10,232 nt of DNA, taken from NCBI GenBank assembly GCA_028565635.1, contig JAOXYB010066145.1, positions 1 to 10,232 on the forward strand, read 5' to 3'. Source of the stretch: Phoronis ovalis. Its lineage: Eukaryota; Phoronida; Phoronidae. Within the stretch, counting starts at the first letter, position 1, and each line of letters begins with the position of its first letter. The translations under genes were made by a program, and so were the position numbers. Positions 1 to 7,478 of the stretch are shown here, piece after piece. The notes beneath the pieces were generated by a model. It saw only the letters and a program-made list of their open reading frames with translations, searched no databases and was not told the DNA's origin.

Positions 1-437
1 AGGTATCGACGATGGCTCGGGTTCCTCAAATTTTGGGGACAATCGGTCAACGGTATCATATTTAATGGGGCATTTTTGAAACTCTTGCATCATTATTTTT
101 TGCCTGTCAGAGTCACGTGAACATGTCTGAACTCGGCCTTACGTGACCTACGTCTCTATCAAGATCTGTGGTTTACCACGGATGCCGTCTATATCTTATA
201 TCGGATAATGAATATTGAATAAGCTTGTTCCCGTATATACATACATGTGTAGAAAGTCATATTCTTATCGTTATCCTAACATAACGAATTATACTATTTG
301 TTCCATAACTTCAGCCGTCTTTCAAAAATGGCCCGTCATATAATACATAAGCCTAATGTTTTTTACGCAGTTTAATTTAAAAGTTACGTAGTTATAAACT
401 GCTGCAAAATTTCTGAATTACAGTATTCAAGTAATAG
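1..437. other. 3' flank of the broken LRR paralog, no gene seen
   Basis: AT-rich sequence with no ORF of note. An imperfect hairpin with a TTTA loop lies near 168..183 (GTGG/CCAC core). It holds the possible polyadenylation signal of the LRR pseudogene, listed separately. No repeat or RNA gene was recognised. Confidence 0.5.
371..376 (-). promoter_or_regulatory. possible polyadenylation signal (ATTAAA) of the LRR pseudogene
   Basis: On the minus strand this reads ATTAAA, the common variant poly(A) signal. It sits about 60 bases past the TAA at 438..440 that ends the stalk and tail frame. The position fits a short 3' UTR, but six-base matches are frequent in DNA this AT-rich. Confidence 0.25.
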
Positions 438-1949
438 TTACAAAGTGTTTGTCACAGTAATCGTGCTTACAACAAGAGCAATAAGTGTTGTAATAATCGC
501 GTCGGAGAATTCGGTCGTTGCGCGACTTGTAGGTTTAGTTGAGACTTCACATGTTATCCGAACTGTAGGTTCAGTGGTGACATAACCAGTTATTCGAACT
601 GTAGGTTCAGTTGCCACATTGTCAGTTGTCCGATCTATATGCTTTGTTCAGCTGTAATTTTATCTGTTGTCAGACTCGTTGATAAAGTTGTTAAAAGGCA
701 AGTCTCTTTAACCTCAGCAAAGTTGGAAACAATATTCCCATAGGTTGTATTGCCAATACTGGAGCATTCTATGGTACCTATCGTTTGTCTAGCCAGTGAA
801 CTTTCAGGTTCCGTGTTATAGAGTGTAACAAGCCAAACCATTTGGCAACCACAGTGAAAAGGATTCTGTGTTAAATTCATTTTTATGCTTTTTATGATCA
901 CTGCTGAATCTTCTAGATCTGTTAGGATTGTTATTTTGTTTTTAGTTAGATCTATATTTGTTTCAGTACCCAAACCTTCGAACATACCATCGCTTAACTG
1001 AGATATTTGATTCGATTTCAATTCCAATTTCAAAGTAGGAAGTGCTTCAAAAGAACCGTTTGCTATATCTGTTATTTGGTTTTCATTAAGACGCAGTTCC
1101 CACATAAAACATCGCACGTGCTGTAACCCATCAAGCATGTCTGCTGTTATGCTGCGTATCATGTTTTTGTCCATATCTAGTGTACATAACGTGGTCAATG
1201 CTTTAAATGCGCCTTTTACCACAGACGTGATATTATTGTATTATCAAAAAGCGTATCATTGACGCTCCGTCAAATATTCCTGCTGTAATGGTTGCAATCC
1301 TATTACTGCTCAAATTGATTTCAACTAAACTGGACAACCCTCTTAATGCACCTTGTTCAAGCAGAGTCAATGCATTGCCTTCTAGATGTTAATTTTCGAG
1401 AACATTCAATCCTTCAAATGTACCATTTCTTATCACAGTCATCTTATTATACGCTAGATCAAGCCACTCTAGTAAAGGCACTTCTTCAAATGTACTTCTA
1501 TCAAAGCAGTTATCAAGTTACGGGTCAGACTAATTGAATCAGGACTGTTCAAGCCGGCCATTGTATCTTTTCCAATATGAGATATATGGTTATCCTGTAG
1601 CCTAAGTGAGGGTAACTTGGGTAAATTAGCAAATGCACCGTTTTCAATAGGGCTTGCTTTATTATATCTTAGCACAAGTGCTTCTAAATTGGATAACCCG
1701 GCAAATGCATAATTTTTTATCGTTGCTATACTTGTTATACTCAATTCTAAATAAGTCAAATTTCTGAACGCTTCAAAGGCATGCCGCTCGATGTTCGTAA
1801 CGTCCTTACAAAACAGCACCTCGATTCTTGTTGTGTTGGCAGGCAACCAGTTAGCTTCCAAGAATTGTTTTGTAATGGTGTCTCCCTCTGGACAAGTTGC
1901 TATTACAGTGAAGACAAGGCAAGCGATGATTAGAATGGCAGCATAAAAC
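438..1949 (-). pseudogene. broken paralog of a secreted, probably GPI-anchored LRR protein (main exon)
   Basis: Reading leftwards from a splice acceptor (CAG at 1950..1952), the exon encodes a signal-peptide core (AAILIIACLVFTVIA), an N-cap beginning CPEG with a second Cys in LFCKD, about 13 LRRs, an LRRCT cap (HCGC, then two further Cys), a Thr/Pro stalk and a hydrophobic tail ending at TAA 438..440. The frame is broken four times. About one base is missing near 1494. A TAA stands at 1389..1391 where an LRR leucine is expected (LEN, stop, HLEGN). A shift at about 1241 equals a 5-base loss against the 24-codon period. A net 5-base gain lies in the first, diverged stalk unit (about 633..668), giving TAG at 635..637. 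The rest of stalk and tail reads in a third frame from 647. It is clearly related to the intact gene at 6331..7462 but longer. Most likely a pseudogene; several indel errors in an unpolished assembly could mimic this. Confidence 0.8.
525..632 (-). repeat. three 36-bp tandem repeats encoding a Thr/Pro stalk
   Basis: Units at 525..560, 561..596 and 597..632 share a core that reads ACTGAACCTACAGTTCG on the minus strand. Each encodes 12 residues resembling TTEPTVRITGYV. A more diverged fourth unit, about 5 bases longer, seems to lie at roughly 633..668 and holds the frame change that cuts the stalk off from the LRR part. Thr/Pro repeats of this kind typically form O-glycosylated stalks that hold a receptor head away from the membrane. 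The hydrophobic segment IITTLIALVVSTITV follows directly. Confidence 0.75.
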
Positions 1950-1965
1950 CTGAAATGGCAAATAA
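1950..1965 (-). other. 3' splice site (acceptor) of the broken LRR paralog
   Basis: The minus strand shows a pyrimidine-rich stretch, TTTTTATTTGCCATTTCAG, directly before GTTTTATGC. The exon starts with G followed by full codons (F Y A A I), so the intron is phase 2 and splits the signal peptide. The intact paralog has the same phase at the same place. No first exon could be identified upstream. A Met also lies in frame at 2035 if the intron were retained, but its extra N-terminus is polar and unconvincing. Confidence 0.7.
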
Positions 1966-2120
1966 AAATAGAATCGTGTAAATTATCGTTAATTCCGGTG
2001 CATTGGTTGCAATAATGAAAGTTGTAAAACGTCACAGTCTATGCAAATATCATACATCAGAAGCACATATATTCAACTTGAAAATATTATATAGTTTGCA
2101 TATTTTCGGTTACAGCTATA

Positions 2121-2330
2121 TAGGGATGTGCGTCCCAAGTGGATCCAGCTGTTTACAACATTAGCGGGGAGGATCTGTGGTGTTTTTCATCAAATTAGCT
2201 GAGAGGATCCGTTTTCTTTGTGTTGATCTGGTTTTTGACCAAAATAAATAGGGAGACCTGCAAAAAAAGTTCAGCAAATCGGTTTTCAGCAAAAAAAGTC
2301 TGTTTTTTTAATCTCGGTCGCACATCCCTA
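2121..2330. mobile_element. MITE-like non-autonomous DNA transposon, about 210 bp
   Basis: The left end TAGGGATGTGCGTCC and the right end, whose reverse complement is TAGGGATGTGCGACC, form an inverted repeat of about 15 bp with one mismatch. The TAGGG...GTGC type of terminus resembles hAT-superfamily ends. There is no ORF inside. The interior holds two imperfect copies of a segment around ATTAGC..GAGGATC. The 8 flanking bases on each side (CAGCTATA and CCCAATGT) do not match, so no target-site duplication is visible. The element is old, or the flank has changed, and the hAT assignment is tentative. Confidence 0.65.
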
Positions 2331-2430
2331 CCCAATGTGTTATGAAGTCCCTCTTCCCCGGGCTTGCTGTCTGGCCACTATATATAATTATATGTAATAA
2401 GACATAAATAGCTGTCATATGAAAAAAATA

Positions 2431-2750
2431 CTAGCTGTGTCTAGAAAGCTTTGCTACTCTATATCATGTTACTTGAATAATAATTTATTTTCTTTGCATC
2501 TCTTGCCATGTTACTTGAATCATAATATATTTTCTTTGCATCTCTTGTCAGAAATAATTGACACTGTACGCGTATCATGTTTATCAACTTCATTATAAGA
2601 AATTTTAAATATACCAGCTGTGTCTAGAACGCATTGCTACTCCATATCATGTCACTTGAATCATAATTTATTATTTTGCATCTCTTGTCATGTTACTTGA
2701 ATCATAATTTATTTTCTTTGCATTTCTTGTCAGAAATAGTTGACTGTTAT
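2431..2750. repeat. two-level minisatellite: 42-bp subunits inside a 183-bp duplication
   Basis: A segment beginning near AGCTGTGTCTAGAA occurs at 2433 and again at 2616, an offset of 183 bases. Each copy carries two tandem subunits of about 42 bp, starting CATGTTACTTGAAT and ending TTTGCATCTCTTG, at 2465, 2507, 2648 and 2689. Each copy then ends in TCAGAAATA(A/G)TTGAC. The order implies that the 42-bp subunit doubled first and the whole block was duplicated later. No coding potential was seen. Confidence 0.85.
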
Positions 2751-3960
2751 TATTAGAAGAGTTATAGATCTTTGTAGTACCTCTTGATATCAAACAGTCA
2801 AGTTGTTTGCTGTAAGAGAACGGTACAACTGAAAAGGACTAATTTTTACGTCGAAATTCGACCGTGTCGCCTCTCTTTTTGTTATTGTACTGACGAAAAA
2901 AATCATTATACATTCCGATTTTTTTCTTTTCAAACAAATAGTTCAGTGATAACATTTTAGGTTGCAACTGTCAAAAAATTGATAATTAGAAACTATAAAT
3001 TGCCAAAAAGTGCCATTTTCTCATATTTTTTAGCAAAACCTTAAATTAAAACAGCCCGAGGTACCGTGGAAAAATTAAGGGGGCTATGGCAAAAAAGTAT
3101 GCTTGTATTCAAGGTTCCACCATGTTACTATGTGTACCATAACTCGCTGAAATCCGTTGACCCCCTTCCGCCGGCCTCCATCTGACTTTCTCAGAAAACG
3201 ATAATTAATAACTTTTAAACAATTAAACAAGGTTCCATATGTTTTAGGAGCTCTAAAAAGTAGATGAGTTTCAAAAAATTAATGTTCTACAATTACGATT
3301 TTATTCATGTATCCCGATGAAATAAACGTACAATAGGCAAAAATAATGGCTTAAACATCTCAAAAAGTACTTGCTTATCCGTGATACCGTTAGAATTTTT
3401 TTTCAACGTTTAACCTCTAAAACGTTAAGAATAATATACTATTTTTAGTGCGACATGGAGGTGTGGAATTTGTTTACACCAATTAATAGATCACTTGCAT
3501 GCACTTGGTAGAGCCACTAGTCATGGACCCAAACCTTCCCAGCAGGTCGCACTTTGTGAATGCTGAACAATGACCGAGCGCTCACGCAATTCATTCACAA
3601 TACGCTACATTGTCCGCTTCTTGTGCATACTGAGAAACTAGATAGCCTTTTAGCAAAGTCAGATTTGCTCATATTGGCTTTTACGAACGTAACAGGACCT
3701 CTAAATTTCCTTTCAATTTCATTTTTGAACTGTTCAGCAAGTGATAGAAATTCATTGCTTTGGGACTTCTTAACCTCAAAATGTTCCCCTTGACTTCTAA
3801 GTTTGCCATTTCGAGAGCTTGAACTTTGACTGTCTTTTGACATCAAGGTCAACTCCGGACTGACATATGTCAGAGTACATGCCTATTGGATTAAACACTG
3901 TGACTTGCAGTATGTTTCCTTCATAAAAGTAATTTAAAAGATGCTTTAAAAAATCTGCTT
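2751..3960. other. stretch without a confident gene
   Basis: Mostly AT-rich sequence with homopolymer runs. Two overlapping short ORFs on opposite strands (3560..3793 plus, 3595..3852 minus) are the only coding candidates. The minus one has 85 codons and is rich in Lys, Ser and Glu (for example AEQFKNEIERKFRG). It could be a remnant of a real coding exon or element, but I do not recognise it. An 8-base inverted pair, AGTGCGAC at 3447..3454 and GTCGCACT at 3546..3553, brackets part of this stretch. Confidence 0.4.
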
Positions 3961-4470
3961 TTAGTACCTAAATATTCTAAAAGGTCATCAAAATGACCTT
4001 TTTATACCCAATACCATCATTTTAAAATATTTCAAGGGAATTTTGACCTTTGACCCGTCAATGACCTTTTGACCCCAAGGTCAATAATGACCTACCCTGG
4101 GGATGTCAAACCACAAATATCATATCCTTAACTGTAACATACTTCCAGATATAGATCAATAAATTAATTGAAAAAATGCAGAAAATAAAAATAAACCTTG
4201 TAGTACCGAAATATTCTCAAAGATCATCTAAGATACTTCTATATAACTCAATACAATCATTTTAGAACATTTTGAATTTTTTTCAAAAGTTAACCTTTGA
4301 CCTCCAAATGGCCTTTTAATCTCAAGGTCAACAATGACCTACCCCAGGGATGTCACATATCAAGTTCCTAGCTGTAACCGTCTTCGAGATACAGCTTCCT
4401 GAAAATTGGAAGAAGTAAAAGAAGAAAGGAATCATTCAAAATCAATAGGCTTGCTCCCTTATAGGAGCAC
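3961..4470. repeat. two diverged tandem copies of a roughly 240-bp interspersed-type repeat
   Basis: Matching landmarks recur 239 to 247 bases apart: TAGTACC..AAATATTCT at 3962 and 4201, then AAGGTCAA(T/C)AATGACCTACC at 4077 and 4324, then (G)GGATGTCA followed by (C/G)CTGTAAC. The copies differ at many sites, so the duplication is old. Both are rich in TGACC(T/C) words, including TGACCTTTGACC in the first. The right copy ends in a short hairpin (TGCTCC 4452..4457, GGAGCA 4464..4469) within text that looks like a repeat terminus. There is no ORF. The family was not identified. Confidence 0.75.
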
Positions 4471-5778
4471 CACAAATAATATTATCTTTTTTGGTTTACG
4501 AAACGCCTTCTTTTTGTAATTTATGTTAGTATTTCAATACGTAAACACGTATTTAATAATATTGTTATGCTTGGTTACATTTCAAGGTTCAATGCATTTA
4601 ATCTAGCCAAGAAAACATAGCTAATAATCACCTGAGTATTTGCACCTATTTATACATATTTACACCAGATGAACTTCTCATTAATTTATAGAAAACAAAC
4701 TAATACCGTGTAGTAATAAGTTGCAACAATTGTATCGTCGTCACATTTATCGGTTACTTCTCATGACCTCGCAAAATTTTAGATGGCTAAAAAGACAATT
4801 TACCGAATGAACCACGAGGTCGCCATGTGCAACATTCGACGCTGTTGTTGTTTAGATATCAGTCAAGTGGTTTACAATTTTACATTTCTTCTCCAGGGCT
4901 TTTCCCGCGGATAAATGTGCAATTAGATGCGGGAAATGTTCACAAACGCTTTGGTTGAAGTTATTGGAGATGGTTTTTAGTACGTTTTCTCTTGATATTG
5001 AATATATTAAATTAAAGTCTACTTTTTAACAGGTACGGCAACATTGCTAGGTGAGAGTAATCGATTGTGATTATTCGTATTTTACTAAATTATAATCTCC
5101 GTATTGATTTTTTTGTACAGGAATTGTATTCATATGTCAACTGAAGACTGCTAGGATCGGAAGGGTCCGGCGGTAGTGCCCTCAACTGCATACAAATAGT
5201 CAATCTCATACTATAACAATGATCGATATGAGCAAGAGTACAGCATATGATTTGTGTAATTTTAATGGTTCGATGTCAAATTAAAAATTATGCAGGCCTT
5301 GAACAGGATCTTCGTTTTTTATGTAGAGACTTTTAAAATATAATTCCACAGAGTCGACAAGAACATTTTAAAAATAATATTAGAGCTAAAGAATATTAAA
5401 TCGTCTAAAAATAACATTTAACTGCTGAACAAACACATGTAGCTACTGTAATAATTACATCAATACTAAGACATGCATGCATATCAAACTTTACATTCTA
5501 TTTTATTACATGTGCAAGCAGTTTCTCAAGATGTGTAGGTCTTTGCTATATATTTAAACGAAAACACTCCACTGCTACGTCAAGTTGATAACATACATAG
5601 TTTACCGAGGAATTTCCAGTATCCAGCAGTACTATATACATTAGAACAATACATTCAAATATTAAACCTATATATACTCTTTATGATGTGGTTAAAAATC
5701 GACCTTGAAATAATTTGGAAAATATACCTATCACAAGGTTCAACACAAAGATACCAATTACTGAGCTAGACGCCTCAC

Positions 5779-5780
<2 letters not shown>
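4471..5780. other. intergenic stretch, nothing recognised
   Basis: AT-rich sequence with stops in all frames. Isolated splice-like strings occur on the plus strand (TTTTTAACAG near 5032, TTTTTTTGTACAG near 5120), but no ORF of useful length joins them. I see no RNA gene, terminal inverted repeat or tandem repeat. Confidence 0.4.

Positions 5781-5819
<39 letters not shown>
5781..5819. repeat. (AT)n microsatellite, about 19 units
   Basis: An uninterrupted AT dinucleotide run. It lies about 510 bases past the stop codon of the intact LRR gene, just beyond the likely 3' end of that transcript. A minus-strand ORF across it encodes only Ile-Tyr repeats and is not a gene. Confidence 0.95.
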
Positions 5820-5822
<3 letters not shown>

Positions 5823-5851
5823 GACCCGAATCTGTCACATCTTTTGTCATT

Positions 5852-5857
5852 TTTATT
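5852..5857 (-). promoter_or_regulatory. possible polyadenylation signal (AATAAA) of the intact LRR gene
   Basis: The minus strand reads CCAATAAAAATG here. It is the first AATAAA found downstream of the stop at 6331..6333 and would give a 3' UTR of about 500 bases ending just before the AT microsatellite. The interval 5858..6330 holds no other recognisable feature, only shadow ORFs. Confidence 0.35.
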
Positions 5858-6330
5858 GGCAATATGACCGGTGTGTTTACGTTCAGTACCTTGATGTGTT
5901 GTTAAATCCTCCTTAGACATTATGGCAATTAATTAAACCCATTATCCCACTCAATGACCGCCAATATGATGTCCCACCTGAACAGATTCACAAAGTTATA
6001 CATTGTGGTGAAATGTTGCGCAATGATATCCCCGTACTTTAGGGGGAATATGAGCTACGGATGGAAAATTTGAGTAAATTATATATACTTGTACTCATTT
6101 GACCTATTCTTTTTTTGCTTCTGGTGGAAATAATATAAGGACTTGGACCAAAAGTCGGAACGGTGTTTGCGTTTCTCCTTGTGCCTGAAAAGATGTCCCC
6201 AAAAAATTTGATATGTAACCATGCAATCATACCAATAAACATGGAACTCGTGTTTGATAAGATGTATCTGGAGGTACACCCCTTCCCACATACACACTGT
6301 ACCATATTTGCGAAAGAACATTTCTTTTAT

Positions 6331-7462
6331 CTAGCTATTCAAAAGAAGCCCAACACCTATAATACCCCACATAAACAGAACATTGTTTTGGTAGGGCATG
6401 CTGTGCGTTGGTGCACCCGCGGATGTATGGGGACATGACTCTAATTTTGCATAATTGGCATAGAGTGATCCAATGAAGGGAGAACTACAGTATATACTAG
6501 ATATAGTAAACCACGTCGAATCCTTCGCCTCCTTGTGGATATCAATATTCATTCGAGCCAACCATGCCATAGAACAGTCACAATTAAATTGATTATCAAG
6601 AAAATACAGTGTTTTTTTGCTTGTTACGAGTCCTCTTGCATCCTCTGTTAAAGTTTTTATATTGTTTTGATCAAGATAAATGTACTCAACATTGTCCAAG
6701 CCTCTGAATATGGCGTTATTGACGGAAATAATTTGATTGTATTGCATGTTAAGTCGCTTTAGACGCACCAATCCATCGAAAGCTCCCGTTTCAATAGAAG
6801 ATATCCGATTGCTTGCCAGATACAGGTTCTCAAGACTAGACAGTCCTTGAAACATGCCCATGTTTAAAGTAGCTATTCTATTGAATGCCAAATAAAGACT
6901 TTTTAAGTTGCTCAACTCCCTGAAAGAGCCATTTTCAATCGTAGCTATTCTATTGAATGCCAAAAAAAGACTTTTTAAATTGCTCAACTCCCTGAAAGAG
7001 CCATTTTCAATCGTAGCTATATAATTTTTATACAGGCTTAAGGACTTCAGAGTAGTTATTTCTTTAAAATCAATACTTTTTATCTCAGATATGATATTAG
7101 ATGCCAGCGACAGCTCCTCTAAATTATTTAATCCTGTAAAGGCTCCATTTTCAATGGAAGATATATGGTTATACCCCAAGTATAGAGCAAGTAGATTTGT
7201 CATTCCTTGAAATGTGCCATTTTTTATCGCCGTAATATAAGTTATCGTAATGCTAAGGATAGTAGTATTGCTAAATGTCTCGAAAGCATATGGTTGTATT
7301 GACGACATTTGGACGGAGCAGTTGAAAATATTTATATGGTAGACATTATTCGGTGGCCAAGTAGCTTGTACAAACTCCTTAGTAATATTACTTCCATTAG
7401 GACAGTTGTAACCTCGCACAGTATCGAAGAGGCACATGACCAGCATTATGGAAACACCAAAC
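6331..7462 (-). CDS. secreted LRR protein, probably GPI-anchored, VLR-like layout (main coding exon)
   Basis: The exon starts at a splice acceptor (CAG ends at 7463) and runs open to TAG 6331..6333. Counting from the in-frame Met at 7446, 371 residues show: a hydrophobic stretch; an N-cap with Cys15 and Cys43 (NCPNG, FNCS); about ten LRRs of mostly exactly 24 residues with the pattern I..I..G.F..L..L..L.L..N (44-284); an LRRCT with Cys289, 291, 320 and 338 (NCDC start); a short stalk (TSAGAPTHS); and a final hydrophobic run (NVLFMWGIIGVGLLL) followed only by Asn-Ser. Such a tail is typical of a GPI-attachment signal. Several N-glycosylation sequons are present. The first residues FGVSIMLVMCLF read from the splice site give a better signal peptide than starting at Met 7446, so an upstream exon is likely. 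Known relatives bind ligands or pathogens or act in adhesion; the specific role is unknown. No stop or frameshift was seen. Confidence 0.85.
6869..7020 (-). repeat. 72-bp in-frame tandem duplication of one LRR cassette
   Basis: Unit 6869..6940 and unit 6941..7012 are identical except at two positions (6893/6965 and 6907/6979), and the first 8 bases recur once more at 7013..7020. Each unit encodes one 24-residue LRR (IATIENGSFRELSNLKSLxL). One difference changes Tyr to Phe; the other is silent. The neighbouring LRRs are far more diverged, so this copy is recent. Confidence 0.93.
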
Positions 7463-7478
7463 CTGTAATTAAAAAGAA
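7463..7478 (-). other. 3' splice site (acceptor) of the intact LRR gene
   Basis: The minus strand reads TTTTCTTTTTAATTACAG followed by GTTTGGTG. The tract is pyrimidine-rich, and the exon opens with a single base before whole codons, so the intron is phase 2. The same phase and place are seen in the broken paralog at 1950, which supports both sites. Confidence 0.7.

Noticed and set aside
1346-1537. Plus-strand ORF of 63 codons
   Set aside because: Antisense to the LRR repeats of the broken paralog, where LRR codons clearly explain the sequence.
3447-3553. 8-base inverted pair AGTGCGAC/GTCGCACT as possible transposon ends
   Set aside because: Too short, no target duplication and no second copy in the window.
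5029-5125. Splice-like strings on the plus strand suggesting small exons
   Set aside because: No open frame joins them to any coding sequence; polypyrimidine-AG strings are expected by chance in AT-rich DNA.
5681-5920. Minus-strand ORF of 79 codons
   Set aside because: It crosses the AT microsatellite and gains its length from Ile-Tyr repeats; no protein features.
6039-6438. Three short ORFs (two minus, one plus) around the 3' end of the intact LRR gene
   Set aside because: They overlap each other or the LRR exon in other frames and show no domain; likely chance or shadow frames.
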